NCBI GenBank assembly: GCA_020747065.1
Contig: JAGMVK010000004.1
Location: 1,798,001 to 1,862,000 of the forward strand
Direction: 5' to 3'
Length of the DNA: 64,000 bases
DNA from: Cadophora sp. MPI-SDFR-AT-0126
Taxonomy: Eukaryota > Ascomycota > Leotiomycetes > Helotiales > Ploettnerulaceae
The position numbers were made by a program, and so were the translations under genes. Within the stretch, counting starts at the first letter, position 1, and each line of letters begins with the position of its first letter. The notes beneath the pieces are model-generated. The model searched no databases, was not told the DNA's origin, and was given only the letters and a program-made list of their open reading frames with translations. Below, piece after piece: positions 42,909 through 54,415 of this stretch.

Positions 42909-44034
42909 CTTGGCTAAGGACGAGATCAAGATGATCAAAGTAAATTGGAAGATATTTCTGAATATTGTAGTGAATGCCAACAAAGAAGAGAGCAGTAGAG
43001 TGCGAGTGTGAGAGCTGTAAGAATCTGAAATGTAGAAAGAACTTGCTGATCCATTTCCCAAACGAGAGCAGGAATTGCTCTGATATACTGGATTCCATAT
43101 GCTTCGAACGCACCAGCTCGAGGCTGTAAAAACGCCGTCAGGAATAACTTCAAGTTCTTTGTTGTCATCGCTTCCCTCACATCAGACCAGACCGCCTGAC
43201 CAGGACTCATTGCTTGCTCCGACGGCTGTGAAGGATGCAGGCGGGCTTGAAGCTTAGTAGGAGCAATGCCTCTCTGCTGAGCCATCACCATCCTACTTTC
43301 ACCCACCCACAGAGACCGAGTGTGACTTCCTAGGGCTGAACATAAGTTTCGAATGACACATTTGCCCAGGCAACTTCACATCGGAAATTTCCTGACAGGC
43401 CCCAGCCCAGCGTAAATAGGAATGAGTGTGGTAGGTAATGTGAAAACAAAATACGTATCATGAGGTCGTGGATACGGAGGAAGCCAAATCTCACAGCCTT
43501 GATATCGAGAAGTGAGCTTCATGCTGTCCAATAGCAGTTCCATCATCAATAATTCCTAAATTGGGAGACAGCCACCAGCTTGCGCCCCACACTTTGCGGT
43601 AGGCAGCGAACGAAATGCAAGTAGCGAGAGAAATGGCAAGTCCCGTCAAACCCATCGTGATCCTTCAGCCTCGCAGCCTTCCAGAGTCAAAGTGTGGGAG
43701 CAGGATGTGAATGTGTCTAGCCGACCCGGATCATCTCGGGCACCTGCTCCGAAAGTGACAGCCCACGATGGGCTTACCTCACGGACCGATGGGCTGCAGG
43801 GCTCGTCCTACCACACCTTTTGGCGAGACAGTTCACGTTATGTCTCATTTTGCAATATCTGATTGCACGCAGCTTTCAGCGGCTTTCAGCTATGTATAAA
43901 AAGTGGCGGGGGCGGGGGAGAGAGGCTGGAGATCAGAAGATGGTAAGAAGATGGTAGGGGGGGTCGTGGGGACTGCGCCACGATATTGTTGTGTTATCAG
44001 TGCTGTTCTGCTCTGGCTGCTCTGCTCCTTCGGG

Positions 44035-44060
44035 CCAGTCAGTCAGTCAGTCAGTCAGTC
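44035..44060. repeat. (GTCA)n tetranucleotide repeat
   Basis: About six tandem GTCA units, with the last unit diverged. Confidence 0.85.
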
Positions 44061-44297
44061 CGTCAGCTAAGATATTTCCCTGCCTGAGGTATGGAGGATA
44101 GATATTTTTAGCACAAAGGATGAATTGTCAAGACACTTGTCTCATCTCTCTTTCTGTCTATCCTGCCTGTGCTTTCCTGTCTTATCCTCCACTCCACAGT
44201 ATGGGATAGTTGCGACGAGACGATGTGAGCTAGATGGAGGTTGGGCCATAAGAGAGAAAGAGACAAAGAGAGGAAATGCAGCAAGAAGATTGTCGCA

Positions 44298-44328
44298 TGA
44301 TGCTGCTGCTGCTGCTGATGATGATGAT
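44298..44328. repeat. (CTG)n then (ATG)n trinucleotide repeat
   Basis: Four to five CTG units followed by about four ATG units. Confidence 0.85.
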
Positions 44329-45359
44329 GGCGACCCCGGAAGTCTGGCCAGTCAGCATCCAAGCCGCCCTTTTGCCCTGGCCATTGCACTGTAAGCGAAC
44401 CCGGACCTTGGAAATTCCCAGCCCCTCAATTCCATACCACAATACCCCTCCAGCTCTACCCCTCTGTCCTGCTCAATCTGAAGCCATAACCAGAATTGCA
44501 CCCGCAGCAAAGTCACCACTAACATGTGCTCTACAGCGGTCGTCGACAATTCGATCGCATAGCATGGTGTGTCGTTGAATCTGCAATGCGATAGTCGGTG
44601 AGGACAAAACGAGGCAATGCGGTGTAAGTAGCGACATGCTCGTACTTATAAACAAAACGGATCTTGCGACAGCTTCCTCCTCTCCTCGTCGGACTGCCCC
44701 AGGCATCTCCGTAAATGACATGGGGCAGCCGTCAGATCTCAGTCAGGCTCATGCTCAAGCTCAAAGCTCAGGCTGCTCAGCTCGCTCGTTGGCTCAGCTC
44801 TCGACGTGATGGAGGGGCATCACGATAACCTTAAGACACCCACACACCTCGGTTTGAGATGAAAATCGTGGCTGCAAGTCATCCCGTTCGTACATTCTGA
44901 TGCATAGTGTCCCTAGTATGAGTGAGAGTGTGAATTTTGAAAGAACGAGCAAGTAGGGCTGGCAGGTAGGGATGAAGAGATGGTGTCAGCAGACAGACTG
45001 ACAAGATGATTGATTGAAATATGAGAGACGTCTGCTCTGCTCTTCTCTGTTTCGCTCTTGAATGGATGGATCATGGACTGAGCATCTTCTGATACTCTCG
45101 CTACAACGAACCACAACCACAACAAAGCCATTCATCGACACATAATTGCGCGGAGAAGATGCTCGTGCCTACTTGCTGTCTTGTCTATGATTGATTGCAA
45201 TTATAAGATCCAGACTGCTCATCAAAGTACAGACCGTTTGCTGTCGTCCATTAAGCACGATTGTCTCAAACTGATATACTCATCAACTTACTCATCAAAT
45301 TGCCTCCATACAAACATTTGTTGTGCCGTGCACACAAAACCCACTCAATCCACACAAAC

Positions 45360-46673
45360 ATGGCGCTCGTACAATTGGCAGCTGCGCGCCATCATCCATC
45401 CGAACCCGAACCAATGCCAACAAAACCATTGAAAGCAAAATCAGACCACCAAGACCACAAGAGAAGAAGACTCCAGAAAGCGACGCCTGGATGTTACTTC
45501 GATACCAGATTTTCTCCTGGGCAGAAAATAATTGGGGATTCCTCTATCATCGGCGTGCAATCCTGCTTGGAGGTCGAGGGACCACCAGCCGATGACGATG
45601 TAATGACAGGGGGTCGCAACCACCAGAACCAGAACCAGAACCAGGATGCGAAGCTGCAGCTGCAGGAGCTCTCTCCCCAACCTCGTATTGAAGCTCACCA
45701 AAAATCTCAAAGACATGTTCACTTCCTCCAACCTCCTTCAAATCTCTCAAACGATTCAATTAGTATCTACTCAACCCACAGCTCCGTCTCCCTGGCGACC
45801 AACAAAATGGACGCTGCTGAGTCTGAGATGCAGTTGCAGATGCAGATGCAGCTGCAACAGCATCGCAGACGATCTAAGACACCCGTCTTCTTCGTTGGAC
45901 AATTGGAGCGGAAGTCCGTAGCTTCAGTATGCGAACTGGACAAGGCACAATTACTTGCATCAGAGTACCAAGCATTGTTACCTCTCCGTCTGAAAACTTC
46001 ATTCGCTCAATCTACATCCCAATCCGAATCCCATTTCCAAGAACTCGATGTCGATCACGATTACGATAATTCAGCTCCATATCGACCCAAAACTCCCAAG
46101 AGGCTTCGGAAAATTAAATGCCAGGTCAGTCTACGAGATCTGGTCAAGCAGCACTCGCAGTGCGGACCTTCGCCTTCGACGCCCGTTTCAGATGCAGAAA
46201 CGTTAGTTGGCTCGCTGCCGTGCTCACCACTTGATGAGGATTTCGACAAGCAGACGCATCAGCCTCTCTTCAGTCCCCATCATGATACTCAGATCCACAA
46301 CATCAGCAGCGACGAGGATGACGAACTATCCCTACCATCCCTCACCACCTCGCCTTCCAACGACATCGGTCTGAAAATATGCACCGAGCTCCTCACCAAC
46401 GAGCTCGCCACTGCATTACTCCGGCACCATCACCCTCTTGAAGCAGACACCAAGGACCGAGCTTCAGGCCTGCAGATCCTGCTTATGATTGAAGCTTACG
46501 AGACGGTGCAGAGCCAGGTCCGTAGGATGCTGTATGACGCCCGTGTGACGGGCAAGCAGTTTGGTCACGTGCATGAGGCTGAGCGGATCTTGGAGCATTG
46601 GCTGATGGCGCTGTATGCGGTCTATGATCGGGAGCAGGAAGAGGAGAATAGAAGAAGTAGGCTGGATTGCTAG
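45360..46673 (+). CDS. Unrecognised low-complexity protein, 437 aa
   Basis: An intronless frame from the ATG at 45360 (MALVQLAAARHH). The in-frame upstream extension from 45261 has no ATG. The first ~300 residues are disordered, with Gln/Asn/His-rich tracts (NQNQNQNQ, QMQLQMQMQLQQ) and many Ser/Pro stretches. About residues 335-430 become ordered: LKICTELLTNELATALL, LQILLMIEAYETVQSQVRRML and a helix around AERILEHWLMALYAVYD, which look like a small all-helical domain. I do not recognise the family. The length, codon structure and lack of overlap make it a real gene; it probably acts as a regulator or scaffold, but this is a guess. Confidence 0.65.
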   Translation: MALVQLAAARHHPSEPEPMPTKPLKAKSDHQDHKRRRLQKATPGCYFDTRFSPGQKIIGDSSIIGVQSCLEVEGPPADDDVMTGGRNHQNQNQNQDAKLQLQELSPQPRIEAHQKSQRHVHFLQPPSNLSNDSISIYSTHSSVSLATNKMDAAESEMQLQMQMQLQQHRRRSKTPVFFVGQLERKSVASVCELDKAQLLASEYQALLPLRLKTSFAQSTSQSESHFQELDVDHDYDNSAPYRPKTPKRLRKIKCQVSLRDLVKQHSQCGPSPSTPVSDAETLVGSLPCSPLDEDFDKQTHQPLFSPHHDTQIHNISSDEDDELSLPSLTTSPSNDIGLKICTELLTNELATALLRHHHPLEADTKDRASGLQILLMIEAYETVQSQVRRMLYDARVTGKQFGHVHEAERILEHWLMALYAVYDREQEEENRRSRLDC

Positions 46674-48309
46674 CGGATGTTGAAGGGATCTGGGGAGGAT
46701 TAAGAGAGGATTGAGATGGTGTGGGAGGGCGTTGGCTTGTCTTGTCTTCTTGTTTGTTGTTTCTTATGGAACCTTTGGTTGTGTTTGGCGTTTTGCGTTT
46801 GGATGGGATGAAATGGACTGCTTCAGGATGGCTATCTTGAATAATGGTTTGGGAAGGACATGGGTGCCGGCACCAGCACGGAAAATACCCTTGGTCGGAT
46901 AATGTATATCACATGACGTAATGATCTTTGTAGGTTCTCGCGGAAGCATCGAGCTGAGAGCCGATGCTATGAATAAGTATGCGTCAATGATAAGTTGTTG
47001 CTTTTGAATACTGAGGTGCATATGTAAATGTATATTATATTTCTCACGGGAGTTCAGTGAAGTATGGGTTCTCGCTTCGAGCTTCCATGTCGTCAGAATA
47101 ACGCCTCTGCACTGGCCGTCAACAAGCTTGTTATTCTAGCCTCCCCATTTTCAGCAGTTGGATTTCAGCCTCGGCCAACACTGCTCGTCTGATTTGAAGC
47201 ATAGCGTGGAGCTAATTGATGTGCCGGCGACAGCAGAGCTTCCGAGACACAACTAGCTCAGGCTAGGAAGTGAAGTTCGGTAGATCGATCCGGTGGGTAG
47301 CTTCGTTGAATCATGCCGTGCTTGAAAGCGAACAAACATCACTTGTGTAAGGATGGTCGAACGTGTAGAGAAGGACACAGAAATCATAATGTATTGTATC
47401 AATAGATCAGGAACTAATATTGACCTACTGAATCTCCATTAAATATGCGAACAATTGTACTGAACGCCATTCTTGATGGAAAAAGGCCAAACATTTATCC
47501 CTGCATTCTCATCCAAGCCATATTGGCCAATGGTGAGAGGATTTGCACTGGGTGTCGGCCTTGTTGATACTACATCGACAGGTGCATGTAGAAATAGCTT
47601 CGAGATCTCTTGGGAGTTGAGGTCGATCTTGCGCAAGACGCCTCAAGATTCGGAATGAAGTGGGTTAAAGTAGCATGGCATGAAGGTGAGACTATAAGAG
47701 AGAATTATGTCCCGAATACGAAAAGGCTTGAAGCTGAGGTTGGCACCACTTGATTCAGCTGGTTCGCACTTTGACAAGAAAGTAGCACTCCCCTGAGATA
47801 TCTTTGACTCTCAAACCATGAGGGCGCGGAGTACGCGCAGTCTATTGGGAAATCGAAGTCCACTGCTTGAAGAGGACAGTGAAATGGTTTACCAGGGACC
47901 CAAGTCGATTTTGAAATTGAAAAGCATGCCAATGCAAAGCAGATGTCCTTCTTGCATGACGATGCATTCATAACTCCTATATTAAGGCGCTTATATTGGC
48001 CTTATCAGGGCTTAGTCACTCTCCCGGTTCACAAGTCTAGTCTCCTTCACCCTTGCACATCGTCGGGCATAGTTTGGGTGTAGGAGAAGAAGGAGAGTTG
48101 AGTTGAAATCTGACTCCGTTCGGTTTGTCTGTGGGAACTTTGTGCTTCCTGCGAAGATGACAAGGTCCATTTGTTTCCGGAGCATCTCGTCTGTTTCCAC
48201 ACAAGTCGATTGGGTAATCCGTAGGGTCATAAGGAGATCCTCCTTATGGAACAATTGGGTAGGTGTTCGAGCTTGGATCATAGGCTTGTCAGTGTACCAT
48301 GTCGGGAGT
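46674..48309. other. Intergenic region with no supported gene
   Basis: No gene supported. Frames here are short and motif-free. The right part leads into the MFS remnant. Confidence 0.45.
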
Positions 48310-49450
48310 GTCGAGCCTGGTACTATTCAACTCCCAGGGAATCAAGCAGCAAAGGCTGGGTGGTCGGAACCATATACATATATCCTCCTGGTTGTCGGCA
48401 TAGGGCTCTTCGTAGCTTTGACCTACGTCGAGACACACGGAGCCCAGTGGCTCCCGGTGCCAATCAATTCCTTGACCAATGACGTTTGTGTACGCCTTTG
48501 TGTAATTGATTTGGCGCCGTTCGGAATATTGAGTTTCTATCTCTGACAATTGATTGAAATATGCGGCACCGCTCTGTCCTCTCCGCAGCCGTTCAACAGT
48601 GTGCCGTCGCCATCATCAGCCTTCTTGCCTCCCTGAAAGTAGGGTATCTGTTGTCTAAATTTCGCGTCCCTTATATCGTGGTTGGTACTTGCACCGTGGC
48701 TTGTCTCGTCGGCCGGCAGATCCTCCTTGCAACTGCCCCGGTATCGCAGTCGTATTGGGCGCAGACGTTTGTTGCTTTGATCGTTCTGCCATGGCCAACG
48801 GGTATGGCCTTTCCAGTCGGAACCATTATCCTGAGTGATGAAATGCCGCGGAAGCATCAGGGTGTCGCGTCATCGTTGACCAAATCCATCGTGGTCTATT
48901 CCAATCTCTCAGCTTGGGTACTGCAGGCGATATTCTGCGGTAGACGAACGTCGGAGGAGATAATATTCCAGGAAGCTAGGCGGTCGAACTCGATGTGCTT
49001 GGAATGGTCATCGCATTATACATATTGTGGATTTCTGTCGGTAAAACTAGGTCTTCGTATTAGCTATGCGTGTCAGCAGTATCATGCGGTCGACTGATTG
49101 CTCAAGGCGTCTGACGGTTGGCGATCCTGTTGGAGCGGTTGTTGAGGTCGACATGGGAGTTCAGTTGGCTGATCATGGACGATGCGCTCCAACGGGAGCA
49201 CACCTGATTTGCCGAGGTCTGCCCAAGTCCCAGGTTGGCAAACTTCGCTTGTTTCCTTCCTCTCCTCCGCATGCCGCGGGCAGAACATTCCTACATGGGA
49301 AGAGCACATTCGCCATAGACTATTGACTTTCATTATTGATCCTGTTTACGTTGAACTGGGGTTTATTTTTGTGAGCTCAATGCTTGCAATACAAGGATTT
49401 GTGCTGCTCCGATACAAACAGCAAAGAAGAGGAAAAGAATTTGTAATGGT
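48310..49450 (+). pseudogene. MFS transporter remnant (DHA14-like drug:H+ antiporter type)
   Basis: Fragments of the C-terminal half of an MFS protein lie in order on the plus strand, in different frames. They are TYILLVVGIGLFVALTYVE, then a TGA after SFYL (48544), then a frame change into LLASLKVGYLLSKFRVPYIV, PVSQSYWAQTFVALIVLPW and FPVGTIILSDEMPRKHQGVA. A last membrane segment YVELGFIFVSSMLAIQGFV is at about 49345. The motif order matches fungal DHA14 drug-antiporter-like carriers. The N-terminal six helices are not found upstream. At least one stop and one frameshift, with missing N-half, make it non-functional. Confidence 0.7.
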
Positions 49451-50206
49451 AGGCAAGAAGGTAGGTAAATCTCTGATTATCCTTCAGGTAAAATTCGACT
49501 GAGATGATCAGATGTATCGTATCGTAGAAGCGATGCAACTACGAGGATATTACTCATGGGCAGCGGTCTGTTGACATGATGCAGGGAAGTCCCGAGCAAC
49601 ATTAGACTCGTTCTCGCTCCCGGTAAGAAGCCGAAGCAACAAGGGGTGTAGTCAAGCTTCGAATTAATCACATCCCAGCGAATAGACATCAGCCCGGTTT
49701 ATTACCAGGCCCGTATGTACTGAAATGGCTTCGCTGTGGGCAATTCTGACTACAGTGGCATTTCACTCAGGTGAATATAGATCCTCCGGATGCAACACTA
49801 CGGGATATCTTTGACCAGTATCCGCCATTGAGAAGGACTCTAGGGCATTTGACGTGCTTTTCTTCTATCACCATGACTTGTTCATTAGGCAAAATGCCAT
49901 AGAGCAGCACGCCAGTTGCGGGGAAGTTTGCTTCCAGGACCGGGTTTCTCAGGCTAGACGGTCAATCTCCCCCATACCTTACAACCACATTGGACTAATA
50001 TCACAAGGTTGATGCTCTTACACAGTTTGGATATCCTAGCTTGTAGTATTTCGTCTAGTTTGGGGTCTTGCAGTGGCAAGTTAGATGGGACGAACCTACA
50101 AATAGGTACCTCTCTTGGTCTCCTCTTCTAACCCTCTGTAGATATTATCTATTCTCGCTAGCTCTCCTATCTTAGCCACTACAGAATCACCAAATAAACA
50201 ACCACG
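49451..50206. other. GH43 upstream region
   Basis: No gene supported. This holds the promoter and 5' leader of the GH43 gene; the leader just before 50207 is CT-rich. Confidence 0.5.
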
Positions 50207-51769
50207 ATGCAATTCCACTTCAAAGTACTCTTCACCAGCCTCATGGCTGGGATGTCAGCTTTCGCTGCTACGTTTTCTAATCCGGTGCTCTGGGAGGATC
50301 TTGCAGATCTAGATATCTTCCGCGTAGGAGATACATACTATTACTCGGCATCCAACATGCACTACTCACCTGGCGCCCCTATTCTGAGCTCAACAGATCT
50401 CGTGAACTGGAAATACATCGGCCACTCAGTCCCGACACTTTCTTTCGGCTCGAAATACGACATGTCTGGTGGGACGACAGCATATGTCAAAGGAATCTAT
50501 GCCTCTACCATGCGGTATCGAGCTAGTAACAAGACGTGGTATTGGTACGGCTGCATTGAATATGGCGGCACATACGTCTTCACCGCAACGTCACCTACTG
50601 GACCTTGGAAGCAGGCTGCCAAAATCAGCACTTGCTATTACGATGCAGGCCTGCTGATCGACGACAACGACACGATGTATATTGCTTATGGCAACACGCA
50701 GCTTTCTGTTGCTCAGCTTTCCGCCGATGGACTATCTCAAGTCAAAACACAGGTTGTCTACAACACTCCATCAGATATCGGGGTGCTTGAGGGATCTCGA
50801 ATGTACAAGAAAGATGGCGCCTATTATATATTCGCCACCAGACCTGCCAATGGACAGTACGTTCTGAGATCCACAAATGGTCCCTTTGGACCGTACACCG
50901 TCAAACAGCTGCTCTTAAACCTTGGGAGTCCAATTCCAAGTGGCGGTGTTCCGCATCAAGGCGGCTTGGTTCAGACAGCATCCGGGAGCTGGTATTACAT
51001 GGCATTCGTGGACAGCTATCCCGGAGGGCGCGTGCCTGTTCTCGCGCCTATCACTTGGGGTAGTGATGGCTATCCGGTTCTCCAAACGGTTAATGGAGCA
51101 TGGGGTACTTCATATACAGCGCCTCTGGCACTGTCTCCCACGTCTCACACTGGTGTGGATTCGTTCTCAGGGACTGCTCTTGGCCCAGAATGGGAATGGA
51201 ACCACAATCCAGACACCAGCAAATTCTCCGTTAGTAACGGCCTTACATTGCAGACTGTAACTGTAACCAATGATCTCTACCACGCCAGGAATACACTCAG
51301 CCACCGCATCCTTGGCCCAACCTCATCTGGAACCACCGTACTGGACTTCGGAAACATGGCAGATGGCGACCGTGCCGGGCTAGCCATGCTTCGTGATACC
51401 AGCGCATGGATCGGTGTTCGGAAGGACGTTTCCTCCGTCAAACTTTCAATGTGGTCAGGTCTTACCATGACATCGACCTGGGCGACTGCTGGCACCGGCT
51501 CGGAAACATCCAGTGCAACGATTTCTGGCACTCGTGTTTGGCTGCGAATCTACGCAGATATCAATGTTGGATCAGGGAAGCAGGCTCAATTCTTCTACAG
51601 TACTGACGGGCAGAATTTTACCAAGATGGGGGCCCTGACCCTCAATAATGCCTGGAACTTCTTCCCCGGCTATCGGTATGCGATCTTCAATTTCGCGACA
51701 AAAGCTCTCGGTGGTTCTGTCAAGATTGGTTTTTTTACGGTCGATTCGCCAGGCCGAACGACTACGTAG
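50207..51769 (+). CDS. Secreted GH43 family glycosidase (beta-xylosidase/arabinofuranosidase-like)
   Basis: An intronless 520-aa protein with a signal peptide (about residues 1-20: MQFHFKVLFTSLMAGMSAFA). It carries the five-bladed propeller of GH43. The catalytic base is probably the Asp at about 34 in NPVLWEDLADLDIFRVGDTYYYSA. The pKa-modulating Asp is at about 146 (CYYDAGLLIDD) and the general acid Glu at about 195 (GVLEGSRMYKK). From about residue 325 the chain continues as a jelly-roll (GH43_C2-type) domain, as in many beta-xylosidases. It removes xylose or arabinose from hemicellulose. The exact specificity cannot be read from sequence. It lies in a run of carbohydrate-related genes. Confidence 0.9.
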   Translation: MQFHFKVLFTSLMAGMSAFAATFSNPVLWEDLADLDIFRVGDTYYYSASNMHYSPGAPILSSTDLVNWKYIGHSVPTLSFGSKYDMSGGTTAYVKGIYASTMRYRASNKTWYWYGCIEYGGTYVFTATSPTGPWKQAAKISTCYYDAGLLIDDNDTMYIAYGNTQLSVAQLSADGLSQVKTQVVYNTPSDIGVLEGSRMYKKDGAYYIFATRPANGQYVLRSTNGPFGPYTVKQLLLNLGSPIPSGGVPHQGGLVQTASGSWYYMAFVDSYPGGRVPVLAPITWGSDGYPVLQTVNGAWGTSYTAPLALSPTSHTGVDSFSGTALGPEWEWNHNPDTSKFSVSNGLTLQTVTVTNDLYHARNTLSHRILGPTSSGTTVLDFGNMADGDRAGLAMLRDTSAWIGVRKDVSSVKLSMWSGLTMTSTWATAGTGSETSSATISGTRVWLRIYADINVGSGKQAQFFYSTDGQNFTKMGALTLNNAWNFFPGYRYAIFNFATKALGGSVKIGFFTVDSPGRTTT

Positions 51770-52454
51770 ATTAGCTGGAAAATCGATGCCTGACTACGAC
51801 TAGTGAAGCTGTCGGTATGAGACAGTTGCAAAGAGTATTTACTCTGGGGAACGACATCTCTGTATCAATTTGATTGCTTTGTAGAAACTTTAAATGTTTG
51901 CTTGTTGGCTTTACACTTCTTTCTTCTTATTCTTAACTTCGTCACTGCTTGAGTCTCTTCCCCTAGAGTCATCCCATGTGCATGACAGCAATACCATGGT
52001 GACGAACACCCTCGCCTACTACTTTGGTTCACCCCGGTGCCGGCTCGATGGAATTTCCCGAAAATGCCCATAATCTTGACCCAGAATAGGTACGCATCTG
52101 ATCATAGTAGCTCAAGTTAATAGGAGCTTCGAGATCCAGTAGATGCGGTCGAGTTTAGCGATCATAACCTGCAAAGTTGGTTATTCGATTCAAGGCGGGG
52201 TAATGGTTACTGTGTTTTGGCGAGCAACCCTCCAATTGTTTCATGAGGACCCCAACACTTGACAACATTGCAATCAAGAGCAGTTATATTATCGCGTAAT
52301 TACCCAGATATTTTGGACTTATGATGGGCTTGAAAGAATGCCTCAGAAAAATTTTGGATTACTTGTACATATTACGGGACAATGCATCCGTTCCCTCAGC
52401 ATCACCGATCGCACATTCCCGTGTGCGTGTGGAATTATTGACTAATCTCTTCTC
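51770..52454. other. Intergenic between convergent GH43 and DUF1479 genes
   Basis: No gene seen. Confidence 0.5.
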
Positions 52455-53888
52455 CTAGAGCGAATAACCGAGAGCTCTCTTTGCTTCTTCCGAAAGTGAT
52501 TGATGTCCTGTGTAGCCTACAAGCGTCGACTCATCAAGTTTCGTATCGCTCGCATAATCTGGAGGCGGACGACCAGTTGAGAATTCTTCCAACTGATTCT
52601 TGACATATGCCTTGTTGGCTTTGGTTGTCGGGCATGCAGCAATGTACACAACTGAGGCGTTTTCCTGCCCATTATGCTCAGAATCAACAGCATGACAAAT
52701 CTAGGAAAGTGTTAGCGTCATAACTCACACTGCGAGGGACTTGCTTACATCGGTATGCCACCAGACTGTGTCTCCGGGCTTCAATGCTGGAATATGTACA
52801 AGGCAGCTCTCGAGGCGCAGATGCGGATGAGAAGTCCGACTCAGCAGTTGGCTTTGTGGTTTGAAAGTTCCAGGAAAGAATGAACTCTCAGCATCGAATG
52901 TCCATTTTGTTGGATCTATGATATCGTTTTCCTCGCTCGGGGGCGTGAAGAATGGGCGAAGCAGAACATATGCGATCGCTGTCGACACATTTGGATACAG
53001 CATGATTGCACCTTCACCAGCAGCAGCTCTCGTCAGAGCTGTCCAGCCTTGAAAAGAACGAAAGACTGTGGAATGCGCAATTCCAGGGAAAAGATATTGG
53101 TCTGCCGCCTTGCGAATATTCAGGTCAAAGGCATCGTGCGAATGAGGGTGTCCAGCGAATATATTCTCGTACGACTTTCGATATGTTGGATCCGCCCAAC
53201 GGCAAAGACTGCCAGCGTCGATATGTGGTCCAAGACCCAAGAACGCCTGCTTTGGAGGTCTGTCGCGGACTCCATCAGAATAGAGAAGCGGCTCAGGTGA
53301 AGTTTCTCCAGATTCATCGTGCCAGAGTTCATTCATTTTGCGCTGGAGGCGGAGGTGATTGGGGTGAGTACGAATGGAGATCTGCGTTGGCGAATTGTAG
53401 AGAAGTAGCATCGACGGACTTTCTCTAGGCCAGCCGTCAATTCGAGAACGGTTGTTGTCGACGAACTGTCGCAGGTGTCGGTAATGGTCACGAGCTTCTG
53501 ACTCGGGAACTACATCACGAACTACAAAACACCCGACCCTCCTGATTTCCGCTCTCTCTTCTGTGTTGAGGCCATCGTCTAGAACGTGTTGGATGTCGAA
53601 GACTGGTAGCATATCGCTCTTCTTGCTGGCTATTTCGGATGTGATGGACTCGAGGTCTTGGCAGACCTGTATCCAACTCGCACGAAGTGCTTGCTCGCCA
53701 TATTCTGCGATAATTTCTTTCTTGCACTTCGAAAAATCCGGATCCCCAGATTGAGCGTCTTTTCCTTGCACAAATTCGGGCCAAGCTGGCCATGTTTGAA
53801 GTTTTCCAGGCTTATTGATTTCGATCGATATTAGGAGAAGCCTCCAAAAGCAAGTAAAAGCAGGCCGAAGGTGGGATAAGTGTCTCAA
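52455..53888 (-). CDS. DUF1479 (YbiU-like) putative Fe(II)/2OG-type oxygenase, N-terminal start unresolved
   Basis: Two exons (minus: about 53888-52749 and 52700-52455) encode up to 461 aa. The DUF1479 signature is present: GCFVVRDVVPESEARDHY, RTHPNHLRLQRKMNELWHD, GLGPHIDAGSLCRW, PGDTVWWHTD and after the intron ICHAVDSEHNG. The His/Asp pattern (PHIDAGSLCRW with HTDICHAV) fits a non-haem iron oxygenase. No in-frame ATG lies upstream of the first domain residues: the frame begins at a TTG and has a stop further up. So either an unseen 5' exon exists or the gene lost its start. It is divergent from the sugar permease, about 0.5 kb away. Function unknown; the oxygenase role is from family knowledge. 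Confidence 0.75.
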
Positions 53889-54415
53889 GCTTGCTGTCAG
53901 CTTCCAGCGCTATATACAGAATCTCGAAAAGATATCCATCCAGTCGCCAGCATTTCGTTGAATCCCAGAGCCAAGGTACTAGTGTTGGAACTTCTTGTCT
54001 TGGAGGCGATCATTGAATCGATACTCGGCCAGGCTCGCCCGGGCTCGGTCGAGCTCGGGTGAGTTTCCCCGCCAAGCATCTCCCACTTTTGAAGTCCATC
54101 CAATCGAACCTCTGATTATTCTCTCATCGCGGACCCCTGGACACGTCGCGATATGTCTTGTTATCTGTACCATACCAAGCATCGGCAATGGATGAAAGAT
54201 CAGGGTCTAGAGAGGCATTGACCTTGAAGGCTGATAAGCCTACCCACTTTCCCCCAGTCCGCTTTGACCAAACTTTTATTTGGACAAGATAGCCATATGG
54301 ATGCCGGCGGTCTGCTATCGACACAATCCAGCATATAAGTCAAGATCGTCATCCTCTCTAGGAATTCCTGACAGTTTCTGAGCTCGTTTACTTCTTCCAA
54401 ACTTGACCATCTACC
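53889..54415. promoter_or_regulatory. Shared divergent upstream region of DUF1479 and sugar permease genes
   Basis: About 0.5 kb separate the two divergent genes, so it likely holds both promoters. No specific element was recognised. Confidence 0.4.

Larger units (their letters stand above)
42909..45359. other. Divergent intergenic region with low-complexity DNA
   Basis: About 2.4 kb with no supported gene, between the DUF4215 start and the 45360 gene. It includes a (GTCA)n run at 44035-44060 and a (CTG)n/(ATG)n run at 44298-44328. Many short frames on both strands lack motifs. Confidence 0.45.
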
